From: Actinomycetospora sp. TBRC 11914
GTDB taxonomy: Bacteria > Actinomycetota > Actinomycetes > Mycobacteriales > Pseudonocardiaceae
Assembly: GCF_012933465.1 (NCBI RefSeq)
Contig: NZ_JABBND010000003.1
Span: 186,001-250,000, forward strand
Direction: 5' to 3'
Length of the DNA: 64,000 nt
Shown here: one piece after another, positions 47,949-56,403 of the stretch
How the letters are laid out: each line of letters begins with the position of its first letter
Numbering within the stretch: the first letter of the stretch is position 1
Translations under genes and position numbers: made by a program
Notes under the pieces: model-generated
The model's input: the letters and a program-made list of their open reading frames with translations, nothing else
Told to the model about the DNA's origin: nothing
The model's database searches: none

Positions 47949-49031
47949 CTAAGCCAGGCCGAGCACCGACAGCGCCGTCCGAGCGGCCTCCCCGCCCTCG
48001 TGCTCGGCGATGTCGAGGGCCGTGGGGACGTCGAGGTCGTCGAGGAGGGCGGCGACCACGGCATCGGCCGCGATCGTGCCGTCGACGTGCCGCGCGGCCG
48101 CGGCGAACAGACGCTCGAGGCGCCCCGCGGCGGCGTCCAGTGCGCCGGCGACGACGTCCCAGGCCTGCGCCCAGGGCCGGTCGAGCAGCAGCAGGCGGAC
48201 CGCGGCGGCGGGGTGGGTCTCGAGCAGGTCGGCGACGAGCACGAGGTTCCCGGCCGACTTCGCCATCTTCGCCCCGTCGACGCGCACCGTCCCGACGTGC
48301 AGGCGGGCCCGCGCGAACGGCCGCACCCCGGTCACCGCCTCGGCCATCGCGGCCATGCCGGTGTGGTGCGGGTGGCGCAGGTCCGCGCCCCCGACGTGCA
48401 GGTCGACGGCGGGCCCGAGCACCGACAGCGCCATCGCCGCGCACTCGGCGTGCCACCCCGGGCGCCCGTCGCCCCAGGGGCTCGGCCAGGCCGCCTCGCC
48501 CGGCGTCGCGGGCCGCCAGACCGTCGGGTCGCGCGGGTCCTCGGCGCGGGGCGACGGCGGCACCTCGGAGGCCTCGGGTGGCACGTCGACGACGTCGAGA
48601 CCGGTCGCCGCGGCGCGGAGCAGGACCTCGCCGTCGCGCTCGTAGGCGACGCCGCGCTCGAGCAGCGCCGCCGCCAGGCGGACGACGCCCTCGACGTGAT
48701 TGTGCGCCCGCGGCTGGTGCGTCGGCGGGCGGACGCCGAGCGCGGTCATGTCCCGGTCGAAGCGGAACTGTCCGACCGCGGCGAAGCTGTCGAACCGGCG
48801 GCCGGCGCGCTCCGCCGCGGCGTCGAGGACGTCGTCGACGTCGGTGATGTTGCGGCAGGTCTCGACCTCGACCCCGATCCGGCGCAGCACCCTCCCGACG
48901 ACGTCGGCCCACACGAAGGTCGACGCGTGGCCGAGGTGGGTGGTGTCGTAGGGCGTGATCCCGCAGACGTAGGCACGGGCGCGCCCGACCAGCGGCAGCG
49001 GTTCTCCGGCGAGGGCGAGACGAAGGGTCAC
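47949..49031 (-). CDS. MshC-like cysteine ligase (class I synthetase fold)
   Basis: About 360 residues of the cysteinyl-tRNA synthetase/MshC family. MshC joins Cys to glucosaminyl-inositol in mycothiol synthesis. The motif YVCGITPYDTTHLGHA has ITPYD, the MshC form, rather than the GPTVY of CysS; HLGH and KMAKS serve ATP binding, and Cys in VCGI and in GWHAECAAMA, with His in HPHHTG, could hold zinc. It is shorter than MshC (about 412), and HHTG replaces the usual HHE. It may be the MshC of this strain or a divergent paralogue. GTG at 49031 chosen for the nearby AGGA and family alignment; the frame opens further to 49082. Confidence 0.6.
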   Translation of the reverse strand: MTLRLALAGEPLPLVGRARAYVCGITPYDTTHLGHASTFVWADVVGRVLRRIGVEVETCRNITDVDDVLDAAAERAGRRFDSFAAVGQFRFDRDMTALGVRPPTHQPRAHNHVEGVVRLAAALLERGVAYERDGEVLLRAAATGLDVVDVPPEASEVPPSPRAEDPRDPTVWRPATPGEAAWPSPWGDGRPGWHAECAAMALSVLGPAVDLHVGGADLRHPHHTGMAAMAEAVTGVRPFARARLHVGTVRVDGAKMAKSAGNLVLVADLLETHPAAAVRLLLLDRPWAQAWDVVAGALDAAAGRLERLFAAAARHVDGTIAADAVVAALLDDLDVPTALDIAEHEGGEAARTALSVLGLA

Positions 49032-49057
49032 GCGTTCATCCTGCCTCCGCACGTGCA

Positions 49058-49087
49058 CGGATGTGGTCGTCGGGACGACCACATCCG
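49058..49087 (-). terminator. Perfect 14-bp stem-loop after the small conserved gene
   Basis: CGGATGTGGTCGTC, two bases GG, then GACGACCACATCCG. The stem starts 1 bp past the stop at 49089 of the upstream minus-strand gene and ends before the MshC-like gene, so it probably ends the YbjQ operon transcript. The two-base loop is too tight for full RNA pairing, so the top pairs would open. Confidence 0.7.
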
Positions 49088-49088
49088 T

Positions 49089-49538
49089 TCACATGCGCAG
49101 CCAGCGCTCGAACGCCCGCCGGGCCGCGGCGTCGCGCGCCGCGATGCGGGAGAGGTCCTCGGCGAGCGCGGTCAGCCAGTCCTCGACCTCGACGCGGCGG
49201 CGGCTGATGACCACGCCGCCCGAGACGCGGCGCACCTCGGCGTGCACCCGCTCCCCCTCGGCCCGCAGCTCGAGGTCGCGGCCGTCGCCGTGCACGAGCA
49301 CCGACTCCGCGCGCCCCTCGCGCCCGGCGAGCCGGTCGCCCAGCCCCCGCCGGTAGCCGACCTCGACGGTGCCGGCGGGCAGGGCGTCGCCGAGGGCCCC
49401 CGAGAGCACGCGGGCGTAGGACGCCACGTCGGCCCGGTCGGTGCGCAGCGCCGCCGCGAGCAGGGCGACGTCGGCCGCCGGTCCCAGGCCGGTCGGCTCG
49501 GCACCCGGGCCGAGCCCGCCATCCTCGTCGGGACCCAT
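49089..49538 (-). CDS. Uncharacterised small protein in the YbjQ operon
   Basis: A 149-residue protein that I do not recognise. It has a Gly-rich start, a central strand-rich region (GTVEVGYRRGLGDRLAGREGRAESVLVHG then LELRAEGERVHAEVRR) and a C-terminal amphipathic helix (EDWLTALAEDLSRIAARDAAARRAFERWL). No signal or membrane segment. ATG at 49538, 4 bp after the stop of the YbjQ gene, with GAGGAG overlapping the start, so translation probably relies on coupling. Confidence 0.65.
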   Translation of the reverse strand: MGPDEDGGLGPGAEPTGLGPAADVALLAAALRTDRADVASYARVLSGALGDALPAGTVEVGYRRGLGDRLAGREGRAESVLVHGDGRDLELRAEGERVHAEVRRVSGGVVISRRRVEVEDWLTALAEDLSRIAARDAAARRAFERWLRM

Positions 49539-49542
49539 CTCC

Positions 49543-50397
49543 TCACCCGTCCGTCAGCGGCAGCACGAGCTGCGGGGTCGGGATGTGGTGGTCGGCGCGC
49601 AGCGGGCGGACCGCGGTGCCGATCGCGAAGAACTCGGTGGTGTGCCCGCCCCAGCGGTGGCCGTGGGCGCGGAGCCGGACCCCGACGATGCCCTCGGCGT
49701 GCAGCGCCTCCGCCTCGGCCTGCATCCGGCTCATCGCGAGCTCCCGGGCGTCGTAGAGGCCCTCGGTGTACTGCGGGAGCTCGACGTTCTGCCCGATGTT
49801 GCTCATCGCGCGGAACATCCCCTGGTGCGCGATGTGGTAGACGCACGACCCCATGACCATGCCGAGCGGGGCGTAGCCGGCCTGGATCAGCGTCCAGAAG
49901 TCCTGGCCGGAGAGGTCCGAGGTGAACGGCTGGCGGTGCACGTTGCGCCATGAGCCGCCGCTGGGCGGGGCGTCCTCGGCGGCGACCGCCGTGCCGACGG
50001 CGATGAACTCGGCGAGGTCGTTGCCGAACTCCTTGAACTCGATGTCGAGCCGGACCCCGACGATGCCGTCGGCGCCGAGCTGGTCGGCCTCGGCCTCCAT
50101 CCGGGTCATCGCGAGCTCGCGGGCGTGGTACATCGCCTGCGACAGGGTGTCGAGCTCCTGGTTCTTCCCCCAGCGCCCGACCTGGAAGCCCACGTGGTAG
50201 ATGCTCGAGCCCAGCACGAGGCCGAGCGGCCGGAACCCGGCCTCGCGCACGAGCAGGAACTCGTTCACCGTCAGGTCCGAGGTGAACATGCTCGTCGCCT
50301 GGCCGGGACGCATGTGGGCCAGCCGCCGCATCGCGTCCGACGGGACACCCTCGACGGCGGCCGTGTCGGACGGTGACGAGGTGTCCTGCTCGGTCAT
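49543..50397 (-). CDS. YbjQ/UPF0145 double-domain protein, copy 1
   Basis: A 284-residue protein made of two YbjQ-type (heavy-metal-binding, DUF74) domains at about residues 30-140 and 155-270. Each has the pattern FTSDL, then GF/YxPLGxVxGSxxYH, an amphipathic helix YHARELAMTRMEAEA or YDARELAMSRMQAEA, GADGIVGVRL, and EFxAxGTAV. YbjQ proteins form pentamers; metal binding is an annotation based on structure. The ATG at 50397 overlaps the stop of the second copy (ATGA), so both are made together. Confidence 0.85.
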   Translation of the reverse strand: MTEQDTSSPSDTAAVEGVPSDAMRRLAHMRPGQATSMFTSDLTVNEFLLVREAGFRPLGLVLGSSIYHVGFQVGRWGKNQELDTLSQAMYHARELAMTRMEAEADQLGADGIVGVRLDIEFKEFGNDLAEFIAVGTAVAAEDAPPSGGSWRNVHRQPFTSDLSGQDFWTLIQAGYAPLGMVMGSCVYHIAHQGMFRAMSNIGQNVELPQYTEGLYDARELAMSRMQAEAEALHAEGIVGVRLRAHGHRWGGHTTEFFAIGTAVRPLRADHHIPTPQLVLPLTDG

Positions 50398-51284
50398 GAG
50401 GTCTCCCGGGTGGGGCGCAGGGGCAGGAAGGTCAACGACGACGACCGCGCGGGCGCCTCGGGGTGGGAGACGGCGAGCAGGGCGTTGCCGAACACCGTCG
50501 CCTCGGCGACGTGGTCGCGGTGGTTCTCCGCGGGCTCGATCTCGCGCATCCACACGCGCATGTCCGAGACGATCGCGCCCTCGGCGCCGGCGGCGGCGAC
50601 CCGGCGGGTGAAGTCGCGGCGCGCGTCGGCCCGCGCCGCGGAGACCAGCTGGGTGTAGCCGGACACCTCGGCGTTGCCGGAGAGCCAGGAGGCCTGCGAG
50701 CGGGTGCGCATGTCGTCGTGGCGGATGAGCAGCGCGATGCCGTAGACGATGCGCACCGGCAGCCACCCGGCGCCGACGAGCTTGGCGACGTCCTGGCCGG
50801 CGAGCTCGGTGCAGAACGGCTGGGACGGGCGCTGGTGCGGGCGGGTGGACCGGACGGCGGTGCCCAGGGCCATGAACTCGCGGCTGCCCTGGTCGAAGGC
50901 ACCCGCGGTGAGGGCGACCCCGACGATGCCGTCCGCGCCGATGCCGGCGGCCTCGAGCTGCATCCGCGCGATCGCGGTGTCGTAGCCGTGGCGCAGCGCC
51001 TCGACGTAGGGCGCGAAGGCGGGGACGGGCGTCATGGGGCCGAGGGTCCCGCCGAAGCCGCCGAACCCGCCGGCGCCCCACGCCCCGCAGCCGCCGTACC
51101 CGCTCCACCCGACGTACTGCACGATCGAGCCCATCACCTCGCCGACGGGCTCGAACTCGGTGGCCGAGAGACCGGCGGCCGAGGGCACGGTGAGCATCGA
51201 GGTCCACGGCCCGCCCGACGCGGCCCGATCCACCCGGGCGGCGGCGACCGGTGGCAGTCCCCGGCCGTCCCACTGATCGGCCAC
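50394..51284 (-). CDS. YbjQ/UPF0145 double-domain protein, copy 2
   Basis: A 296-residue paralogue of the next gene, also with two YbjQ-like domains (about 25-145 and 165-280). The first domain bears a Gly/Trp/Tyr-rich insertion near residues 58-80 (VGWSGYGGCGAWGAGGFGGFGG); the second domain has drifted more (RIVYGIALLIRHDDM, GAEGAIVSDMRVWMREIE). Start GTG at 51284. First gene of the three-gene operon. The two paralogues probably form mixed oligomers. Confidence 0.8.
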   Translation of the reverse strand: MADQWDGRGLPPVAAARVDRAASGGPWTSMLTVPSAAGLSATEFEPVGEVMGSIVQYVGWSGYGGCGAWGAGGFGGFGGTLGPMTPVPAFAPYVEALRHGYDTAIARMQLEAAGIGADGIVGVALTAGAFDQGSREFMALGTAVRSTRPHQRPSQPFCTELAGQDVAKLVGAGWLPVRIVYGIALLIRHDDMRTRSQASWLSGNAEVSGYTQLVSAARADARRDFTRRVAAAGAEGAIVSDMRVWMREIEPAENHRDHVAEATVFGNALLAVSHPEAPARSSSLTFLPLRPTRETS

Positions 51285-51412
51285 CCCGGTGCACCCCCGT
51301 CGCTGTGCTCTCCCGGCCCGCGAAGCTACACCCGCGAGTTGTGGGGTCCGCGCTGGTCAGCGGGGCGTTGGTCGGCTCTGCGACCCGGTGTCCGGTTCCG
51401 GCGGTCCGCCCG

Positions 51413-52459
51413 TCACTCGAGCACGAGCCGCGCGGTGAGCTCCCGACGGCTCGAGACGCCCACCTTCGCGAACACCACCTTGAGGTGGTCCTGCACCGTG
51501 TGGGGAGAGAGGTGCAACGTCGCCGAGATCGCCCGGGTGTCGGCGCCCTGCAGCACGAGCAGGGCGACGTCCTCCTCCCGGCTGGTGAGGCCGTGCGCGG
51601 CGAGCGCGAGCCGGGAGAGCGTCGCGCGCGGGGTCGGCTCGGCGGTGACGACGATGTCGTGACGCTGCGGCGGTCCGGTCAGCGGTGCGGCACGCAGGCT
51701 CAGCCAGCGCCCGGCGGAGGTCCGCACGCGGCTCTCGGTGTGCTCCCCGCGCGTGCGGGCGGTCGCGACGACGGCGAGCACGCTCGCCGGCAGCTCCCCG
51801 TGGTCCCACCCGCCGAGCTCGGCGACGACGGCCTCGGCGGCGGGCGTCAGGTGGGTGACCCCGCCCCGGTCGTCGACGATCAGCACGGCGGGGGCCGTGG
51901 GTGACGGCTCGACGGGGCGCGGCGCACCGTCGCCCCGGAACAGGCAGCGCTGGATCGCGTCGGCGACGATCTCGCCCACGTCGACGAACCGCGTGGCGTC
52001 GGCCGCCGTGAACGGCAGGTCGCCGGCCCCGCGGTACATCGCCAGCGCGCCCCAGCTCGCGCCCCGGCTGGGGAACACCGTCCGCAGCTCGTCGGTGAAG
52101 CCGAAGCGGGGGGCCATGTAGTCGCGGTGACGGCGGCAGGAGTCGAGGTCACCGCCGGTGTCGACGGAGAGCACGCCGACCGGCGGGGTGCGCCGGGCGA
52201 TCTCGGCGAAGGAGTTGACGTCGGGCGGGCCGTACTCGGTGGCCGCGAACTCCTCGTCGCCGACCTCGAGCGGGCGCGTCTTGGACGCCCACGTGATCAG
52301 CCCGGTCGCGGGGTCGGTGGTGGCGAAGCACGCGAAGTCGAACGGGACCTCCCGCGCGACGGCGGTGTACACCGCCGCGGCGAGGGCCGGCAGGTCGGCG
52401 GCGGCCGCCGTGGTGCGGCGCAACCGCTCGGCCAGGCGCAGGCCGGTCCTCGTCGTCAT
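51413..52459 (-). CDS. LuxR-type regulator with GAF-like sensor
   Basis: A 348-residue regulator. Residues 15-190 look like a GAF domain (DFACFATTDPATGLITWASK, SWGALAMYRGAGDLPFT), residues 200-275 like a PAS-type segment (VLIVDDRGGVTHLTPAAEAVV), and the C-terminus (about 285-345) is a LuxR HTH: HGLTSREEDVALLVLQGADTRAISATLHLSPHTVQDHLKVVFAKVG. ATG at 52459. Divergent from the hemerythrin gene, which may be its target. Confidence 0.86.
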   Translation of the reverse strand: MTTRTGLRLAERLRRTTAAAADLPALAAAVYTAVAREVPFDFACFATTDPATGLITWASKTRPLEVGDEEFAATEYGPPDVNSFAEIARRTPPVGVLSVDTGGDLDSCRRHRDYMAPRFGFTDELRTVFPSRGASWGALAMYRGAGDLPFTAADATRFVDVGEIVADAIQRCLFRGDGAPRPVEPSPTAPAVLIVDDRGGVTHLTPAAEAVVAELGGWDHGELPASVLAVVATARTRGEHTESRVRTSAGRWLSLRAAPLTGPPQRHDIVVTAEPTPRATLSRLALAAHGLTSREEDVALLVLQGADTRAISATLHLSPHTVQDHLKVVFAKVGVSSRRELTARLVLE

Positions 52460-52545
52460 GCACTCATCGTGACATCGCCCGGTCGCCAGAGAACCCCAAG
52501 TTGTTGGGATGCCCCGTTCGGCCGCCGCCGACCACGCTCGGTGCC
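52460..52545. promoter_or_regulatory. Divergent region LuxR / hemerythrin with CCCAA-N4-TTGGG dyad
   Basis: An 86-bp spacer with a palindrome CCCAA (52495-52499), GTTG, TTGGG (52504-52508). LuxR HTH domains bind short dyads of this size. No other structure seen. Confidence 0.4.
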
Positions 52546-53346
52546 ATGACCGAGACCACGCCCCACCCCGCCACCACCGACGCCCTCGACGCCCCCGGGA
52601 CCGGCCACCGCCACACCACCCGCTGCTGGTGGGACCACGAGCGGCCCGGGTGGGTCTGCCCGCCGGCGGCCCCGCCGCCGGCACCCGACGCCCCGCTGGT
52701 CGACGTCCGCGACATGGTCGTCGTGCACACGGCGCTGCTGCGCGAGTTCCGGCTCGCCCCCGCGGCCGTCCTCCGGGTCGCCCCGGACGACCGGCGCCGG
52801 GCCCGCGTCGTCGAGCGTCACCTGGGCCTGCTCTGCGACCTGCTGCACCACCACCACGCCGGCGAGGACGCCCTGCTGTGGCCCCTGCTGCGCGAGCGCG
52901 TCCCTGCCCGGGCGCTCACGCTCCTCGCGGAGGCCGAGGCCCAGCACGCCGGGCTCGACGAGGCCCTGGGGCGCGTCGGCGCCACGCGGCGGCGGTGGGT
53001 CGACCGGCCCGACGCCGGGCACCGCGACGAGCTCGCCGGGACGCTGCGCGAGCTGCACCGGCAGCTGGCCGAGCACCTCGACACCGAGGAGCGCACCCTG
53101 TTGCCCCTCGCCGCGGCCCACCTCACCGAGCCCGAGTGGCGCGCCGTCGGCGAGCACGGGGCCGGGGCCGTGCCGAAGAGTGCCCTGCCCCTGGTGTTCG
53201 GGATGTTCGCCTACGAGGGCGACCCCGACGTGCTCGCCTCGATGCTCGCGTCGGCCCCTGCGCTGCCCCGGGCCGTCGTCCCCCGGATCGCACCCCGCGT
53301 CTACGCCCGCCACGCCGCCCGCGTGCACGGCACTCCCCGCCCGTGA
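52546..53346 (+). CDS. Hemerythrin-like HHE domain protein
   Basis: A 266-residue protein with a hemerythrin-like four-helix bundle at about residues 60-200. The iron ligand pattern is seen as HTALLREF, HLGLLCDLLHHHHAGEDALLWPLL, AEAQHAGLDEALG and HLDTEERTLLPL. Such proteins bind O2, NO or sense redox state through a di-iron site. The N-terminal 50 residues contain TTRCWWDHERPGWVCPP, with two Cys and several Trp, an unusual extension. ATG at 52546. Divergent from the GAF-LuxR gene. Confidence 0.85.
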   Translation: MTETTPHPATTDALDAPGTGHRHTTRCWWDHERPGWVCPPAAPPPAPDAPLVDVRDMVVVHTALLREFRLAPAAVLRVAPDDRRRARVVERHLGLLCDLLHHHHAGEDALLWPLLRERVPARALTLLAEAEAQHAGLDEALGRVGATRRRWVDRPDAGHRDELAGTLRELHRQLAEHLDTEERTLLPLAAAHLTEPEWRAVGEHGAGAVPKSALPLVFGMFAYEGDPDVLASMLASAPALPRAVVPRIAPRVYARHAARVHGTPRP

Positions 53347-53397
53347 CGAGCGCGGCGCTCCCGCGCCCGGGCCGCTCGCCGGCTTCGCGGCGCCCGC

Positions 53398-54168
53398 TCA
53401 GGCGGTGGCGTCGCGACCGTCGGGCGCGCCGCGCTCGTCACGGCGGGTGGCCTCGAGGGTGCGCATGCCCTCGAGCATCGTCGCGAGGTTGTCCTCGAGG
53501 TGGGTGCGCACGGCGGCGCGCACCCGTTCGGGGTCGCGGGAACGGGCGGCGTCGACGAGTTCGTCGTGGGCGTGGGCCCGGTGCGCGGCGAACGCCTCCG
53601 GCGCGTCGACCGGATCGAACACCAGCCGGGTGTAGCGCTCCGAGGCGTCCCAGAGCGGGGTGAGCAGCCGCCGGTCCCAGCCGCTCGCGGCCGGCTCGAT
53701 CATCGTGGCGTGGAACTCGCGGTGCGGCGCCCAGAAGGCCTCGCCGAGGACGTCGCCGAACGTGGTGCGCACCAGGTGGTCGAGCTGGTCGATCTCCGCG
53801 TCGGTGCGCCCCGCGGCGGACAGCGCCGCCAGCTCCGGCTCCACGGTGATGCGGAGCCGGTAGATGGCGCGGAGGTCGTCGGCGTCGAGCGGCGTGACGA
53901 TCGCGCTGCGCGAGGGGCTCAGCGTGATCAGGCCCTGGGCCTCGAGCTGGCGCAGCGCCTCGCGCACCGGGACGTGGCTCACGCCGAGCTGTTCGGTGAG
54001 GGCCGGGACCGTGAACGGCCGCCCCGGGGGGAGCTCACCGGACAGGATCGAGCGCCGGATCTCGTGCAGCACGAGGTCCACCGCCGAGGCCTTGCGCGAC
54101 GCCACCGAGCGCACGCCGGGGCGTTCCCCGCCCCGGCCCCAGACCTCCACCCCCGTGTCCGGCGACAC
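53398..54168 (-). CDS. GntR-family regulator (FCD subfamily)
   Basis: A 256-residue FadR/FCD-type GntR protein: winged helix at about residues 28-95 (VLHEIRRSILSGELPPGRPFTVPALTEQLGVSHVPVREALRQLEAQGLI) and an all-helical FCD ligand domain at 105-230, with likely metal ligands in HREFHATMIE, AHAHDELVDA and THLEDN. GTG start at 54168. Divergent from the catabolic operon and most probably its repressor, released by a pathway acid. Confidence 0.9.
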   Translation of the reverse strand: MSPDTGVEVWGRGGERPGVRSVASRKASAVDLVLHEIRRSILSGELPPGRPFTVPALTEQLGVSHVPVREALRQLEAQGLITLSPSRSAIVTPLDADDLRAIYRLRITVEPELAALSAAGRTDAEIDQLDHLVRTTFGDVLGEAFWAPHREFHATMIEPAASGWDRRLLTPLWDASERYTRLVFDPVDAPEAFAAHRAHAHDELVDAARSRDPERVRAAVRTHLEDNLATMLEGMRTLEATRRDERGAPDGRDATA

Positions 54169-54292
54169 GGCCCACCCCCTCGATCACGGCGACCGGCCAC
54201 AGCCTCACCGACATTGACAACTTATAACTTAGCACCCTAGCGTCCGACGTGGTGCAGGTCACTCCACCACGATCACCGACCGGAGGTGCTCG
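54169..54292. promoter_or_regulatory. Promoter/operator region of the catabolic operon
   Basis: A 124-bp spacer with a conspicuous AT-rich island, TTGACAACTTATAACTTAG at 54214-54232. TTGACA (54214-54219) fits a -35 box with CTAGCG 17 bp later as a poor -10. AACTTA occurs twice, 7 bp apart, overlapping this promoter, a reasonable GntR contact. GGAGG lies 7 bp before the first gene. Confidence 0.5.
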
Positions 54293-55525
54293 ATGTCCTC
54301 GACGTCGATGTCCGACTGCTCGCTCGACCGTCCGGGCACGTCGGACGAGGCCCGCGCGCTGCGCGCGGAGCTGGTCGGCCGGGCGCGGGAGATCGTGCCG
54401 GTGCTGGCCCGCAACGCCGCCCGCACCGAGTCCGAGCGCCGGGTGGCCGAGGAGAACATCGCGCTGATCGACGAGGCCGGCCTGTTCGCCGTCATGCGGC
54501 CGCGCCGGCTCGGCGGGCTCGAGACGGACATGCGCACGAAGCTCGAGGTCTCGCGCGAGCTCGCCCGCGGCTGCGGGTCGACATCCTGGGCGACGACGCT
54601 GATGAACGTCTGCGCGTTCTTCGGCGGCCTGTTCCCCGACCGCGCGCAGCGTGACGTGTGGGAGGCCTCGCCGGGTGCCCGCATCGCCGGGGTGCTGGCG
54701 CCCACGGGCGAGGCGACGCGGGTCGACGGCGGCTACCGGCTCTCGGGGCGCTGGGGCTGGGCCTCGGGCTGCCTGCACGCGCAGTGGGCCGTCGTCGGCT
54801 TCCCGGTGCCCGACGAGCACGGCGAGGTCGTCGACCAGGGGCTCGCGCTGGTCCCGATGAGCGAGCTGACCGTCGAGGACACCTGGTTCGTCGCGGGCAT
54901 GCGCGGCACCGGCTCGAACACCCTCGTCGCGCGGGACGTCCTCGTGCCCGGGCACCGCATCATCTCGGTCCCCGCCGCGATCGGCGGCCGGTACGGCACC
55001 GAGCACACCGACGAGGTCCTCTACCGGTCGGCGTTCGTCCCGGTCGCGGCGATCGTGCTGGCGGGCCCGCAGCTCGGCCTCGCCCAGGCCGCGCTCGACC
55101 TCGTCGTCGAGAAGGCCCCGAAGCGCGCGATCTCCTACACCTTCTACGACGTGCAGACCGAGGCGCCGACGGTGCAGCTGGCGGTGGCCGAGGCGGCGGC
55201 GCACGTCGACGCGGCCCACCTGTTCGCCTACCGCGCGGCCGCCGACATCGACCAGGCCGCCGTCGACGGGGTCTACCCGGACTACACCGCCCGCGCCCGG
55301 GTCCGGATGGACACCGGCCAGGCCATCGAGCACGCCCGCGAGGCCATCCGCATCCTCGTCTCGGCCCACGGCGCCTCGGCGTTCGCCGAGTCGAGCCCGC
55401 TGCAGCGGATCTGGCGCGACTCCGAGGTCGCCTCGCGCCACGCGGTGGTCAGTCCCGCGATCTCCACCGAGGTCTACGGCCGGGCCCTGCTCGGCCTGAC
55501 CGACGGCGTCACCGCACTCGTCTAG
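54293..55525 (+). CDS. Acyl-CoA-dehydrogenase-fold flavin monooxygenase (HsaA/HpaH-like)
   Basis: A 410-residue oxygenase component of a two-component flavin monooxygenase, the HsaA type that hydroxylates phenols to catechols using reduced FMN/FAD supplied by a separate reductase. Family segments are NAARTESERRVAEENIALIDEAGLFAVMRPRRLGG, SWATTLMNVCAFFG, GRWGWASGCLHAQWAVVG, GMRGTGSNTLVARDVLVP and the C-terminal RIWRDSEVASRHAVVSP with a likely active-site His. No flavin reductase (HsaB) is encoded in the cluster. ATG at 54293 with GGAGG. First gene of the operon. Confidence 0.85.
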   Translation: MSSTSMSDCSLDRPGTSDEARALRAELVGRAREIVPVLARNAARTESERRVAEENIALIDEAGLFAVMRPRRLGGLETDMRTKLEVSRELARGCGSTSWATTLMNVCAFFGGLFPDRAQRDVWEASPGARIAGVLAPTGEATRVDGGYRLSGRWGWASGCLHAQWAVVGFPVPDEHGEVVDQGLALVPMSELTVEDTWFVAGMRGTGSNTLVARDVLVPGHRIISVPAAIGGRYGTEHTDEVLYRSAFVPVAAIVLAGPQLGLAQAALDLVVEKAPKRAISYTFYDVQTEAPTVQLAVAEAAAHVDAAHLFAYRAAADIDQAAVDGVYPDYTARARVRMDTGQAIEHAREAIRILVSAHGASAFAESSPLQRIWRDSEVASRHAVVSPAISTEVYGRALLGLTDGVTALV

Positions 55526-55539
55526 CGAAGGGCTCCCCG

Positions 55540-56403
55540 ATGCGCATCGCCCACCACGCCGGCCGATTGGTCCTGCTCGAACCCGGCACCGACCCCGACG
55601 AGCCGCGCGGGATCGACGTCGCGGCCGCCGGCTCCGACGCCGACCCGCAGACGGTCTACGAGCACTGGGACGCCTTCCGCGCGTGGGCCGCGACGGCCTC
55701 GTTCGCCGCCGCCGTCCCGCTCGACCCGGCCGCCCTCGGCCCGGTGGTCCCGCGCCCGCCCCAGGTCTTCGGGATCGGGCTGAACTACCGCGACCACGCC
55801 GCCGAGTCCGGGATGGACCTGCCCACCGAGCCGGTCGTGTTCACCAAGTACCCGACCAGCGTCACCGGCCCGCGCGGGGACGTCCGGCTCTCCCCCGGCG
55901 ACGTCGACTGGGAGGTCGAGCTCGTCGCCGTCATCGGGAGGGGCGGGCACGGGATCGCCGAGGCCGACGGCTGGGACCACGTCGCCGGCCTCACCCTCGG
56001 CCAGGACCTCTCCGACCGCGTCACCCAGTTCGCCGCGCCGCCCGCGCAGTTCGGGCTCGGCAAGTCCTACCCCGGGTTCTCGCCCCTCGGCCCCGCCCTG
56101 GTGACCGCCGACGAGCTCCGCGCGGACGGGCTCGACCCCGACGACCTCGAGCTCGGCTGCCTCGTCAACGGCGAGAGCGTCCAGAAGGGCCGCACCGGGG
56201 CGATGATCTTCTCGGTCCCCGCGCTGGTCGCGAGGCTCTCCGCGGTCGTGACGCTGCTGCCGGGCGACGTGGTCTTCACCGGCACCCCGGCGGGCATCGG
56301 CGCGGGCCGCACGCCGCCGCGGTTCCTGTCCGAGGGCGACGAGCTCACCTCGTGGTGCACCGGCATCGGCCAGATGCGGCACCGGTTCGTGGGGAGCCGG
56401 TGA
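55540..56403 (+). CDS. Fumarylacetoacetate hydrolase family protein
   Basis: A 287-residue FAH-superfamily enzyme. The active core has GIGLNYRDHAAESG, FTKYPTSVTGP, the metal triad in VDWEVELVAVIG (Glu, Glu) with GQDLSDR, and GDVVFTGTPAGIG. Members hydrolyse acylpyruvates or act as hydratases, isomerases or decarboxylases on ring-cleavage products. ATG at 55540, 14 bp after the oxygenase; its stop shares one base with the next ATG (TGATG). Exact reaction is open; in this operon it fits a step after ring opening. Confidence 0.85.
   Translation: MRIAHHAGRLVLLEPGTDPDEPRGIDVAAAGSDADPQTVYEHWDAFRAWAATASFAAAVPLDPAALGPVVPRPPQVFGIGLNYRDHAAESGMDLPTEPVVFTKYPTSVTGPRGDVRLSPGDVDWEVELVAVIGRGGHGIAEADGWDHVAGLTLGQDLSDRVTQFAAPPAQFGLGKSYPGFSPLGPALVTADELRADGLDPDDLELGCLVNGESVQKGRTGAMIFSVPALVARLSAVVTLLPGDVVFTGTPAGIGAGRTPPRFLSEGDELTSWCTGIGQMRHRFVGSR

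Noticed and set aside
47949-49031. MshC-like gene as cysteinyl-tRNA synthetase
   Set aside because: The signature is ITPYD rather than GPTVY and the C-terminal tRNA-binding region is far too short.
51413-52684. Longer LuxR protein starting at 52684
   Set aside because: The added N-terminus overlaps the divergent hemerythrin gene and its composition is that of a shadow; ATG at 52459 begins a normal helix.
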